Positions 1 to 6,679 of a stretch of 9,276 nt of DNA are shown here, piece after piece; position 1 is the first letter of the stretch; the number at the start of each line of letters is the position of its first letter. Origin of the DNA: Smithella sp. ME-1 (GTDB lineage Bacteria > Desulfobacterota > Syntrophia > Syntrophales > Smithellaceae); NCBI GenBank assembly GCA_000495415.1, contig AWGX01000007.1, forward strand, positions 1-9,276. Direction: 5' to 3'. Under the pieces are notes generated by a model. It ran no database searches. It had not been told where the DNA came from and was given only the letters and a program-made list of their open reading frames with translations. A program made the position numbers and the translations under genes.

Positions 1-2
1 CC

Positions 3-80
3 GCCGGAATGACCAATGTAAAGAATATTATTAGACAATTAATATCTGACATGGAAGGGTTAAGTTTCTTCATGATTTAG
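3..80 (+). CDS. possible 3' end of an upstream gene (partial)
   Basis: Frame 3 is open from the window edge to a TAG at 78-80 and would encode about 25 residues ending in EGLSFFMI. The TAG sits 9 bases before the next gene's ATG, and the AGGGA ribosome-binding site of that gene overlaps it, which is a usual operon spacing. An open frame this short is expected by chance fairly often, and I do not recognise the peptide. Another frame could end an upstream gene at the TGA at 10-12. Sequence to the left of the window would settle it. Confidence 0.3.
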   Translation, partial: AGMTNVKNIIRQLISDMEGLSFFMI

Positions 81-89
81 GGAATTGCT

Positions 90-482
90 ATGAATCAAAA
101 ATCGCGAAATATTTTAGCGGTTATAATCACTGGCATTTGGATTAATGCATCCGAGTTTTTCAGAAATGAAATCCTTCTAAAAACATATTGAGCTGATCAC
201 TATCAATCACTGGGAATGACTTTCCCTTCGGCACCCGTTAACGGGCTGATGTGGCTTGTCTGGGGATTTTTCTTTGCAGTAGCGATTTATTTTATTTCCA
301 GAAAATTCAGTCTCCTGCAAACTACGCTGCTTGGATGGTTGATGGCGTTTGTTTTAATGTGGATTGTTACCTGGAATTTAAATGTATTGCCTGTCTATAT
401 TCTTGTTTATGCCGTTCCGCTCAGCCTGCTGGAAGCATTTATCGGATCTTATATTTGTAAAAAGGTATCTCCAGTCGAATAA
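90..482 (+). pseudogene. small multi-pass membrane protein gene interrupted by one in-frame TGA
   Basis: An ATG at 90, preceded by AGGGA at a normal distance, opens a frame that hits TGA at 189-191 after 33 residues. The same frame then stays open to the TAA at 480-482. The downstream part (from codon 192) reads ADHYQSLG and then three hydrophobic segments, roughly W13-I27, L38-W53 and V58-I79 when counted from the internal ATG at 216. The upstream part supplies a first hydrophobic stretch (NILAVIITGIWI) and a charged SEFFRNEILLKTY segment. Read through, this is a protein of about 130 residues with four hydrophobic segments. TGA differs by one base from TGG, and a tryptophan (KTYWADHY) would fit the aromatic-rich context. 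The internal ATG at 216 has no Shine-Dalgarno at a workable distance (CTGGGA lies directly before it), so the 88-residue piece is unlikely to be an independent gene. I recognise no function. It could be a recent pseudogene, a sequencing error or, less likely, a recoded stop. Confidence 0.65.
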
Positions 483-490
483 AATACAAA

Positions 491-536
491 AAGGCAAGTG
501 CAAATAATTGCAGCAGGCATAATTATAAATTGCCTT
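491..536 (-). terminator. weak terminator-like inverted repeat at the 3' end of surE
   Basis: AAGGCAA (491-497) and TTGCCTT (530-536) can pair as a 7-bp stem. Within the loop, TGCAA (499-503) pairs with TTGCA (508-512) across four bases. Read on the minus strand, the second arm runs into TTTTTGTATTTT, a plausible U-rich tail. One arm overlaps the last codons of surE. The gene to the left converges on it, so the structure could serve both. The stem is short and the loop long, so confidence is limited. Confidence 0.4.
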
Positions 537-1290
537 GTTTTACAGTATCTTTGAGTGCTTCCAGCAAATCATGTCTGGTCAGGTCGTAATGAATAGGCGT
601 GATTGTTATATAACCTGCGGCCAGCGCGCCGACATCAGTATCTTTCTGTTTGCGGGCGCCTTGAGATTCACCGGCGAACCAATAGTAAATATTTTCCCGT
701 GGATCTGTGCGTTTCTCAAATGTTTCGACAATGTTGCTTTGGGCTTGCCGGACAACAACGACGCCTTTTATTTTTTCAGAAGGAATGCACGGAACATTGA
801 CATTAATCGCGCTTCCTTTGAGTTGTTGAGGATTGCTCAGTATCAGCTTAGTCATCTTACGGGCGAATTTTGCGGCGTAGGTAAAATCGGCTTCTTTGTG
901 GGTGTCCAGAGAAACGGCCATAGACAGATATCCTAAAATTGCACCTTCGGTTGCTGCAGAGACTGTTCCCGAATAAAGAACATTGATACCGGCGTTGCCT
1001 CCTCTGTTGATTCCGGAGACAACCAGATCAACCGGCTTATCCGATAATTCTGTAATTCCTATTTTTACGCAGTCTGCCGGCGTACCTAAGACAGCGTATC
1101 CCAGAAATTTGTCATTTTTAGTGGCGCGTCGCACCATCAGGGGGCGGGAAATTGTAATGGCATGTCCAACGGCGCTTTGTTCTGTTTCCGGGGCGACAAT
1201 CAGGCAATCAGCTTCTTTGGAAAGTTCGGCATAAAGGGCGCTCAACCCTTTGGCGTAAATTCCATCATCATTAGTAAGTAAAAATCGCAT
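523..1290 (-). CDS. surE: 5'/3'-nucleotidase SurE (stationary-phase survival protein)
   Basis: SurE is a cytoplasmic metal-dependent phosphatase that removes phosphate from nucleoside 5'- and 3'-monophosphates. The 255-residue length is normal for the family. The N-terminus has the hallmark LLTNDDG (residues 4-10), with metal ligands D8 and D9. S39 lies in EQSAVGHAIT and N95 in VSGINRGGN, completing the expected four-ligand metal site. GTPADCV (69-75), YSGTVSAATEG (106-116) and NVNVP (163-167) are further conserved blocks, and YITITPI near the C-terminus is typical. The start is supported by AAGGAT about 8 bases before the ATG. It lies 48 bases downstream of the LpoA-like gene on the same strand and is probably the last gene of that operon. 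The gap carries a heptamer tandem repeat. Identification is secure; the physiological substrate is not shown by sequence. Confidence 0.97.
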   Translation of the reverse strand: MRFLLTNDDGIYAKGLSALYAELSKEADCLIVAPETEQSAVGHAITISRPLMVRRATKNDKFLGYAVLGTPADCVKIGITELSDKPVDLVVSGINRGGNAGINVLYSGTVSAATEGAILGYLSMAVSLDTHKEADFTYAAKFARKMTKLILSNPQQLKGSAINVNVPCIPSEKIKGVVVVRQAQSNIVETFEKRTDPRENIYYWFAGESQGARKQKDTDVGALAAGYITITPIHYDLTRHDLLEALKDTVKQGNL

Positions 1291-1303
1291 ATTTCTTCAT
1301 CCT

Positions 1304-1338
1304 TTATAACTTTGAACCTTGAACTTTGAACATAGAAC
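1304..1338 (-). repeat. heptamer tandem repeat (GTTCAAA units) just upstream of the surE ribosome-binding site
   Basis: Read on the + strand, the units are TTATAAC, TTTGAAC, CTTGAAC, TTTGAAC and ATAGAAC, in register every 7 bases from 1304 to 1338. The three middle units are near-identical and the outer two are degenerate. On the minus strand (the sense of surE) this is GTTCAAA/GTTCAAG repeated, running directly into the AAGGAT ribosome-binding site. The same heptamer in the same orientation relative to its gene occurs at 7594-7610. Confidence 0.8.
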
Positions 1339-2622
1339 TTACTTCACCTGTTCCAATTTACCATCTCTAACTTTCATTATAAAAGCAGTTTTTTGGGCGA
1401 CCCGGTTTGAATCAAAATAAATATTTCCGGTTACTCCTTTATAATTCTCCAATTTATTCAAGGCTGCGGCAAATTGTCCACGCGTTCTAATTTCTTTGTT
1501 TTCCAAAACGCCGATTATTAGTTTAGCCGTGTCATAAGCCAGCGCTTCAATATTTTCCGGTTCGCGTTTAAACTTTTTGAAATAAAAGTCAACAAAGTTG
1601 CTTGTTTCCAGATAAGGACTATGGGCAAAAAAACTGTCAACAAAGATAGCGCCTTCCAGGTATTGTGCATCATTCTTCAGTAAGCTGGGCGAATGCCATA
1701 AACTTGTACCCAAAAGTTTAAATCCCTTTACATCATAAAAATCAAGTTGCGCAACAATCAATTTGGCTCGCGAATAGGAATCAGGGATAAATAAAGCTTC
1801 AAAATCAACAGTTATGTATGCGTTATCTTCTTCCTGACCTTTACGTTTTTTCTGAGACGCAGTGACAGTGAGGCCGGTCAATTTAGTTATTTCTTCCTTA
1901 AAATCTGTTTGATTCCTGTTGTAAGAAATCGCTTTTTCTACCTTACCGCCCAGGCGCATTACTTCTTCACGAAAGATTTTCACCATTTCTTCGCCATAGT
2001 CATCTGTGGGATATAAAACGGAAAATATTGCACAATTCAAATCGTCCAGTGCGTATTTAGCCAAGGCTTTGATCTGCTGTCTGGGAGTCAGAAAATTCTG
2101 AAAAACATATTCACCCCAAGACGTCACTCCGTCTTTGGGTGTTATTAAAATCAATGGTACTTTCCATTTAGCTGCTTCACGGGCTGCATCCATGGCCTCT
2201 GCCGTTCCGGTAATGGCTATAATCGCAATGACATTTTCAGCATTAGCTAAACGTGCGATAGCTGTTTTTGTGTCTTCCGGCAATCCCTGGGAATCTTCAA
2301 AAATGACTTTCCATAAAGGATTATTTTTTTCATCAACTATTTCGGTAGCCAGTAAAATTGCATCCATCGCTTTATTTCCCCAGTCAGCGTATTGCCCGGA
2401 TAGCGGAAGTACACATCCTAATGTATTACGATTGAGTTTGCCGGGTGGAGTTGTAATTACTGATGGCTTAATATCAGATGGTGTTATCGGCAATGATTTT
2501 ATTTCCGCAGTTGTCGGAATCTGGGCTGGCTTTTCATCAGCAATCGCTGTTTTAAAAAAACAGAAGGCGAAAATAACCGTCAACAAAATAAATATTTTAC
2601 CGAATGGTCGATAAAATTTCAT
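1339..2622 (-). CDS. LpoA-like periplasmic binding protein (type 1 PBP fold; ABC-type substrate-binding family)
   Basis: This exported protein has 427 residues. Residues 1-28 form a signal peptide (positively charged start, long hydrophobic core, cleavage near AIA-D). A Pro/Thr/Ile-rich linker follows (about 31-62). From residue 66 it has the type 1 periplasmic-binding fold: LGCVLPLSGQYADWGNKAMD, then VIAIIAITGTAEAMDAA and VPLILITP in the first lobe. DFEALFIPDSYSRAKLI and FKLLGTSLW lie in the second, and GVTGNIYFDSNRVAQKTAFI near the end. These blocks match the proteins annotated as penicillin-binding protein activator (LpoA/YraM-like), related to branched-chain amino-acid receptors (LivK). 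Many relatives carry N-terminal TPR repeats; here only the short linker is present. There is no lipobox cysteine at the cleavage site. A GGGAGG ribosome-binding site precedes the ATG, which overlaps the stop of the upstream gene as ATGA, implying translational coupling. A role in peptidoglycan synthesis or in solute binding is open; no permease genes are adjacent. Confidence 0.85.
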   Translation of the reverse strand: MKFYRPFGKIFILLTVIFAFCFFKTAIADEKPAQIPTTAEIKSLPITPSDIKPSVITTPPGKLNRNTLGCVLPLSGQYADWGNKAMDAILLATEIVDEKNNPLWKVIFEDSQGLPEDTKTAIARLANAENVIAIIAITGTAEAMDAAREAAKWKVPLILITPKDGVTSWGEYVFQNFLTPRQQIKALAKYALDDLNCAIFSVLYPTDDYGEEMVKIFREEVMRLGGKVEKAISYNRNQTDFKEEITKLTGLTVTASQKKRKGQEEDNAYITVDFEALFIPDSYSRAKLIVAQLDFYDVKGFKLLGTSLWHSPSLLKNDAQYLEGAIFVDSFFAHSPYLETSNFVDFYFKKFKREPENIEALAYDTAKLIIGVLENKEIRTRGQFAAALNKLENYKGVTGNIYFDSNRVAQKTAFIMKVRDGKLEQVK

Positions 2623-3212
2623 TTTGCCTCCCTGATAATTTTTAGAATGTAGTTACGCGCCTCTTCGGCCATATCCGGACTATCCAGCAAGATGGAAATT
2701 TCATTATTGTATTTTAATGCCGATTGCGTGAAATTATGACTGCCCAGTAAAATAAGGTGCCGGTCGATAACCACAAGCTTTGTATGTGTCGTTTGTCGTG
2801 GGGAATCGAAATAAACATTTATGCCTTTTTCTTCAAGAAGTTTTGCCGTTCGTCTGTTTTGAATGTCGAGTTTATTCGACTTTTTGTCTGTCTTTTCTAA
2901 AACCACAACAACCTTAACGCCTCTTTTTACTGCCCTGGCCAGATGACCAGCAATACGGTCGGGGTAATTGTTTTTATGTGCACCAGCTTTAAAAGAAAAG
3001 ATGGACATGAATATTTCACTTTTCGCTTCATCAATACATTTTAAAAGCGTTGGCAAATATTCTTCATTAGTTAAAATTAATCCCTGATATCCGGATGAAG
3101 AATTTTGAATTGATTTATTTGACGCAGCGGCGGGGGAAATACCAGCTGTTATCAGCAAAAAACCACCTAGAAATAAAGCTATTAATATTTTTCTGGAAAG
3201 GAGTTTATTCAT
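2619..3212 (-). CDS. secreted single-HKD phospholipase D/Nuc-like protein
   Basis: This protein has 197 residues with an N-terminal signal peptide (about 1-30, hydrophobic core IALFLGGFLLITAGI). It carries one phospholipase D active-site motif: H143, K145 and D150 in HTKLVVID, followed by GSHNFTQSAL (157-166) and NNEIS with E171. Single-HKD proteins of this size, such as the Nuc endonuclease, work as homodimers that combine two HKD motifs. The substrate may be nucleic acid or phospholipid; the sequence does not decide. Residues 53-105 (LPTLLKCIDEAKSEIFMSIF through VKVVVVLEK) fit the usual first half of the domain. It should act in the periplasm or outside the cell. AAAGGAT lies 4 bases before the ATG. 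The stop overlaps the start of the LpoA-like gene (ATGA), so the two are coupled. It is first in the operon, just after the dnaK terminator. Confidence 0.88.
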   Translation of the reverse strand: MNKLLSRKILIALFLGGFLLITAGISPAAASNKSIQNSSSGYQGLILTNEEYLPTLLKCIDEAKSEIFMSIFSFKAGAHKNNYPDRIAGHLARAVKRGVKVVVVLEKTDKKSNKLDIQNRRTAKLLEEKGINVYFDSPRQTTHTKLVVIDRHLILLGSHNFTQSALKYNNEISILLDSPDMAEEARNYILKIIREAK

Positions 3213-3232
3213 AATTATCCTTTAGGGGTGTT

Positions 3233-3261
3233 ATTGTATAATATTTCCTGATTCCGGTCGA
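3233..3261 (-). promoter_or_regulatory. candidate sigma70-type promoter for the PLD-like/LpoA-like/surE operon
   Basis: On the minus strand TCGACC (3256-3261; 4 of 6 to TTGACA) lies 17 bases from TACAAT (3233-3238; 5 of 6 to TATAAT). Transcription would begin near 3226, giving a leader of about 14 bases with AAAGGAT before the ATG. It sits exactly between the dnaK terminator and the first gene of the operon, where a promoter is needed. The match is moderate. Confidence 0.4.
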
Positions 3262-3268
3262 TAATAAA

Positions 3269-3302
3269 AAAGCCCGAAACGACTCTTGCCATTTCGGGCT
3301 TT
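3269..3302 (-). terminator. intrinsic terminator of the gmhA-grpE-dnaK operon
   Basis: AAAGCCCGAAA (3269-3279) and TTTCGGGCTTT (3292-3302) form an 11-bp perfect stem with a 12-base loop. Read on the minus strand it begins about 22 bases after the dnaK stop codon and is followed by TTTATTAT, giving a U-rich tail together with the last stem bases. This is a classic Rho-independent terminator. Confidence 0.92.
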
Positions 3303-3324
3303 GAAAATATTTAATTTAAGAATA

Positions 3325-5232
3325 TTATTTTACATCTTCAAAGTCGGCATCAACCACATCGTCATTTTTCTTGCCGGATGCCTGCTGCTGATCTTCGGAC
3401 TGTTGCTGCTGCTGAGCTCCACTACCGGCTGTCTTTGCATACATGGCTTCCGCCAGTTTATGGGAGACATTCATCAACTCATCCTGAGCCTTCTTGATTG
3501 CGTCAATATCGTCGCCTTCTAGGGCTTTCTTAGTTTTTGTTAGTGCTTCTTCAATTTTGGCTTTTTCCGCCGCGTCAACCTTATCGCCGAATTCCTTGAT
3601 ATTTTTTTCCACAGAGTAAACCATGGAATCTGCCTGATTTCGGGCTTCGATAAGTTCCTTGCGGCGCTTGTCTTCTTCAGCGTGCATTTCTGCGTCTTTG
3701 ACCAGTTTTTCAATTTCCGCTTCGGAGAGTCCGCTGGATGCCGTAATCTTGATACTTTGTTCCTTGCCGGTGCCCAGGTCTTTGGCGTTGACGTGCACGA
3801 TACCGTTGGCGTCAATGTCGAAAGTAACTTCAATCTGCGGCACGCCGCGCGGTGCCGGCGGAATACCTACCAGTTCAAAACGTCCCAATGTTCTATTATC
3901 CCCAGCCATCTGACGTTCGCCCTGCAGAACATGAATGCTTACCGCCGGCTGATTATCTGCTGCAGTGGAGAATATTTGACTCTTCTTACTGGGGATGGTC
4001 GTGTTCTTTTCAATTAGTCTGGTCATTACGCCGCCGAGAGTTTCAATGCCCAGTGAAAGCGGAGTTACATCCAGAAGCAGAACATCCTTTACATCGCCCG
4101 CTAAAACGCCGCCCTGAATGGCTGCTCCTATCGCTACCACTTCATCCGGATTAACTCCCTTATGCGGTTCCTTATTAAAAATCTCTTTAACCTTCTGCTG
4201 AACACGCGGCATACGAGTCATACCGCCAACAAGAATGACTTCATCAATATCTTTTGGCGACATTCCCGCATCTTTTAGTGCGGTCTGACAAGGACCAACC
4301 ACTTTGTTGATTAACTCTTCCACAAGAGATTCCAGTTTTGCTCTGGAGAGTTTGATATTCATATGTTTGGGGCCTGAAGCGTCCGCCGTAATAAAAGGCA
4401 GATTAATGTCAGTTTCCATCGTTGTGGAAAGTTCCATTTTCGCTTTTTCCGCTGCTTCTTTCAAACGCTGCAGAGCCATTTTATCGTTTCTCAAATCAAT
4501 GCCCTGATCTTTCTTGAATTCGGCAACCAGATAATCCATGACGCGCTGATCGAAATCTTCACCGCCCAGATGAGTATCTCCATTGGTTGACTTGACTTCA
4601 AACACGCCATCGCCTAGTTCCAGAATCGAAATATCGAATGTGCCGCCTCCCAAATCGAACACCGCTATTTTTTCATCTTTCTTTTTATCCAAACCATAGG
4701 CCAGCGCTGCGGCTGTCGGTTCGTTGATAATGCGCATGACATTCAATCCGGCAATTTTACCGGCATCTTTAGTGGCCTGCCGCTGCGAATCGTTAAAGTA
4801 AGCTGGCACTGTAATGACGGCGTCTTTTATTTTTTCGCCCAGATAATCCTCGGCGGTTTGTTTCATTTTGGTAAGAATCATAGCTGATATTTCCGCCGGC
4901 GAGTAATTCTTGCCTCTTACCGTAACCTGCGCATCGCTATTGGAAGCTTCAGTTATTTTATAAGGGATTATCTTAATGTCATACTGAACTTCTTTGGATG
5001 TATATTTTCGGCCGATCAGTCTCTTGACGGCATAGATAGTATTTTCTGAGTTAGTAATGGCCTGCCTTTTGGCTACCTGTCCTACCAGTCGTTCACCATT
5101 TTCAGCAATAGCTACAATGGACGGCGTGGTTCGGTTGCCTTCCTGATTGGCTATAACAACGGGGTCTCCGCCTTCCATTATGGCTACACACGAATTTGTG
5201 GTCCCTAAATCAATTCCGATAATTTTTCCCAT
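3325..5232 (-). CDS. dnaK: chaperone protein DnaK (Hsp70)
   Basis: DnaK is the ATP-driven cytoplasmic Hsp70 that binds exposed hydrophobic peptides and refolds proteins with DnaJ and GrpE. The 635-residue length is normal. The ATPase domain (1 to about 382) shows [14 protein letters not shown] (5-18), catalytic K70, [17 protein letters not shown] (142-158), [11 protein letters not shown] (170-180 with E171), [13 protein letters not shown] (191-203) and [10 protein letters not shown] (333-342). The interdomain linker DVLLLD is at 383-388. The substrate-binding domain follows with [12 protein letters not shown] and the beta-sandwich. The helical lid (about 505-600) precedes a Gln-rich flexible tail (QQQQQ, QQQ at 607-617) and the acidic C-terminus [12 protein letters not shown], typical of bacterial DnaK. 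AAGGAGG precedes the ATG in the 12-base gap after grpE. It is the last gene of the operon and dnaJ does not follow it. No key residue is missing. Confidence 0.99.
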   Translation of the reverse strand: MGKIIGIDLGTTNSCVAIMEGGDPVVIANQEGNRTTPSIVAIAENGERLVGQVAKRQAITNSENTIYAVKRLIGRKYTSKEVQYDIKIIPYKITEASNSDAQVTVRGKNYSPAEISAMILTKMKQTAEDYLGEKIKDAVITVPAYFNDSQRQATKDAGKIAGLNVMRIINEPTAAALAYGLDKKKDEKIAVFDLGGGTFDISILELGDGVFEVKSTNGDTHLGGEDFDQRVMDYLVAEFKKDQGIDLRNDKMALQRLKEAAEKAKMELSTTMETDINLPFITADASGPKHMNIKLSRAKLESLVEELINKVVGPCQTALKDAGMSPKDIDEVILVGGMTRMPRVQQKVKEIFNKEPHKGVNPDEVVAIGAAIQGGVLAGDVKDVLLLDVTPLSLGIETLGGVMTRLIEKNTTIPSKKSQIFSTAADNQPAVSIHVLQGERQMAGDNRTLGRFELVGIPPAPRGVPQIEVTFDIDANGIVHVNAKDLGTGKEQSIKITASSGLSEAEIEKLVKDAEMHAEEDKRRKELIEARNQADSMVYSVEKNIKEFGDKVDAAEKAKIEEALTKTKKALEGDDIDAIKKAQDELMNVSHKLAEAMYAKTAGSGAQQQQQSEDQQQASGKKNDDVVDADFEDVK

Positions 5233-5244
5233 ATTTCTTCCTCC

Positions 5245-5853
5245 TTATTCTTCCATATCCTCATTTTTTTCACATACATCATTGTTCTCTTTATTAATAT
5301 TCTTGCAGACGCAGACCCTTGATGGCCTTATTAGCCGCCCGTTTAATAAGTAACCCTTTTGCATTTCGCTGACTATTTTGTTATCTTGATGCTGGTCGCT
5401 TTCCACCTGCATTAAAGCTTCATGAAAATTCGGATCGAAATCAGCGCCTGCAGTTTCAATTTTTTCTACACCGTGTTTTTTCAAACAACACAAAAGCTGG
5501 TCCTGGATAAGAGCCACTCCGTCCTTAAATGCCTGAATGTCACCTGTGTCGTGTTCCAGTGCTCTGTCCAAACTGTCCATGAAAGGCAAGATATCTTTAA
5601 CTATATCTTCTTTGCCATATTTAATTACATCGGCTTTTTCTTTTATTGCCCGCTTTTTATAATTATCCAAGTCGGCAATTGCGCGTAAATATTTATCGTA
5701 ATTGGCCGCAGCTTCTTTTTCCTTTTCTTCAAGCTGCTTTCTCAACTCTTCAATTTCTTTTTTGTGATCTGCCGCGACAACTTTTTCATCATGGTGTTCA
5801 ACGGACTGAGCATGCTTAATAATATTTTCAGGATGTTCCTTCTTATTTTTCAC
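5245..5853 (-). CDS. grpE: nucleotide exchange factor GrpE
   Basis: GrpE is a cytoplasmic homodimer that releases ADP from DnaK and can act as a thermosensor. The protein has 202 residues. Residues 28-75 form the charged long helix/coiled coil (KKEIEELRKQLEEKEKEAAA then YLRAIADLDNYKKR). ILPFMDSLDRALE (88-100) is the conserved four-helix-bundle part. FDPNFHEAL (139-147) and QKGYLLNGRLIRPSRV (165-180) are the beta-domain signature. The start codon is GTG (5851-5853), with GAGGT 4 bases upstream; no better in-frame ATG exists near it. It lies 24 bases after gmhA and 12 before dnaK, so co-transcription is nearly certain. The tail after RPSRV is unusual: it has cysteines 181, 183 and 194 and ends in an acidic Asn/Glu-rich stretch of about 18 residues instead of stopping near VVVS. 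Confidence 0.97.
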   Translation of the reverse strand: MKNKKEHPENIIKHAQSVEHHDEKVVAADHKKEIEELRKQLEEKEKEAAANYDKYLRAIADLDNYKKRAIKEKADVIKYGKEDIVKDILPFMDSLDRALEHDTGDIQAFKDGVALIQDQLLCCLKKHGVEKIETAGADFDPNFHEALMQVESDQHQDNKIVSEMQKGYLLNGRLIRPSRVCVCKNINKENNDVCEKNEDMEE

Positions 5854-5877
5854 CCGTACCTCGGAATAAAATTTCTA

Positions 5878-6462
5878 TTATTTAAAATCCGGTTTTTGAA
5901 ACAATTTTATATCCACCATTTCACAAATAGCATGACCGGCCGTAATATGTGTTTCCTGGATTCGTGCTGTATTGGAAGAAGACACATGAATGGAAAAATC
6001 AGCTATTTTTGCGATTTCGCCTCCGTCTTTTCCGGTAAAAGCAACTGTTATCAACCCTAGTTTCTTCGCCATTTCCAGGCCTTTAAAAACATTGGCGGAG
6101 TTACCGCTGGTGCTGATACCCCAGGCAATGTCTCCAGGTTGGCCGACCGCCCTTATCTGCTTACTGAATATTTCAGAAAAATCATAATCGTTGCCGATAC
6201 TCGTAATAATAGAAGTATCTGTAGTTAAAGCCATTGCCGGAAGCGGTGGTCTTTCAATAATAAAACGATTAACGAATTCCGCGGCAAGATGTTGAGCGTC
6301 GGCAGCCGATCCACCGTTGCCGAAAATCAAAATCTTATTGCCTGCTTTTAAGGCATTTATAATAGCGTCTATAACATTAACCAGTTTTGTCAGATTCTCA
6401 TTAACAAAAGTATCTTTTACACGACTGCTTTCCTTAAAGGTTTTTATTATGTGATCTTCCAT
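5878..6462 (-). CDS. gmhA: phosphoheptose isomerase GmhA (SIS-domain sedoheptulose-7-phosphate isomerase)
   Basis: GmhA converts sedoheptulose 7-phosphate to D-glycero-D-manno-heptose 7-phosphate, the first step of ADP-heptose synthesis for LPS inner core. The protein has 194 residues and a single SIS domain. FGNGGSAADAQHLAAEFVNR (47-66) and STSGNS (117-122) bind the sugar phosphate. H58, E62, Q169 and H177 occupy the positions of the zinc-site residues of the E. coli enzyme (H61, E65, Q172, H180), which argues for an active isomerase rather than the related DnaA-binding protein DiaA. AGAAGGT precedes the ATG at 6460-6462. It is the first gene of the operon with grpE and dnaK. That position is often taken by the repressor gene hrcA, so the pairing with chaperones is notable. 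The cell probably makes heptose-containing LPS, although the other hep genes are not in view. Confidence 0.93.
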   Translation of the reverse strand: MEDHIIKTFKESSRVKDTFVNENLTKLVNVIDAIINALKAGNKILIFGNGGSAADAQHLAAEFVNRFIIERPPLPAMALTTDTSIITSIGNDYDFSEIFSKQIRAVGQPGDIAWGISTSGNSANVFKGLEMAKKLGLITVAFTGKDGGEIAKIADFSIHVSSSNTARIQETHITAGHAICEMVDIKLFQKPDFK

Positions 6463-6511
6463 ACTTACCTTCTGGGAGCCGATTTTTTATTATATCCGGT
6501 TAAGCGCCCCT

Positions 6512-6540
6512 AATATAGTTATCGGTAAATCCGGTGTCAA
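6512..6540 (-). promoter_or_regulatory. sigma70-type promoter for gmhA-grpE-dnaK
   Basis: On the minus strand TTGACA (6535-6540, a perfect -35) is separated by 17 bases from TATATT (6512-6517, 5 of 6 for -10). Transcription should start near 6505, leaving a leader of about 43 bases before the gmhA ATG. The -10 does not resemble the CCCAT-type sigma32 box, and no CIRCE repeat lies near it. Confidence 0.82.
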
Positions 6541-6569
6541 GAGCGCTATCCCGAAAAATCTTATCTTTA

Positions 6570-6585
6570 TTAAATAGATATTTAA
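6570..6585. promoter_or_regulatory. AT-rich palindrome between the divergent promoters (candidate operator)
   Basis: TTAAATA (6570-6576) and TATTTAA (6579-6585) form a perfect 7-bp inverted repeat around GA. It lies 30 bp from the leftward -35 and 48 bp from the rightward -35, a position that suits a shared regulator. AT-rich intergenic DNA yields such repeats by chance, so function is inference only. Confidence 0.3.
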
Positions 6586-6632
6586 ATCATGTTTATGGTT
6601 ATAATCAATTTGATACGCTATTTGGGAGAGCC

Positions 6633-6660
6633 TTGACAAAACAAATTTCGTAAATATATT
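6633..6660 (+). promoter_or_regulatory. sigma70-type promoter for the three-gene hsp20 operon
   Basis: TTGACA (6633-6638, a perfect -35) is separated by 16 bases from TATATT (6655-6660, 5 of 6 for -10). Transcription should start near 6668, leaving a leader of about 68 bases before the first hsp20 ATG. Both boxes are identical to those of the divergent gmhA promoter, which suggests a common sigma factor and possibly common control. Confidence 0.82.
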
Positions 6661-6679
6661 TAGATTCGAATAAGTAAAA

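Noticed and set aside
189..215. SECIS-like hairpin just after the TGA, which would make it a selenocysteine codon
   Set aside because: Only a 4-bp TGAT/ATCA stem with a 4-base loop is present. That is far too weak for a bacterial SECIS, and a Trp codon one base away explains the site better.
535..936. 133-codon + strand open frame opposite surE
   Set aside because: It is antisense to surE, whose motifs are complete. The translated peptide looks like a frame shadow.
2135..2614. 159-codon + strand open frame opposite the LpoA-like gene
   Set aside because: It lies wholly antisense to a well-supported gene, has low-complexity Ala/Ser/Ile composition, and has no recognisable domain or ribosome-binding site.
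3540..3833. 97-codon minus-strand frame inside dnaK
   Set aside because: It is an alternative frame of the DnaK C-terminal coding sequence, which is intact; there is no sign of a real overlapping gene.
5878..6462. DiaA (DnaA-binding SIS protein) instead of GmhA
   Set aside because: The zinc-site residues H58, E62, Q169 and H177 of the isomerase are all present, so GmhA is preferred.
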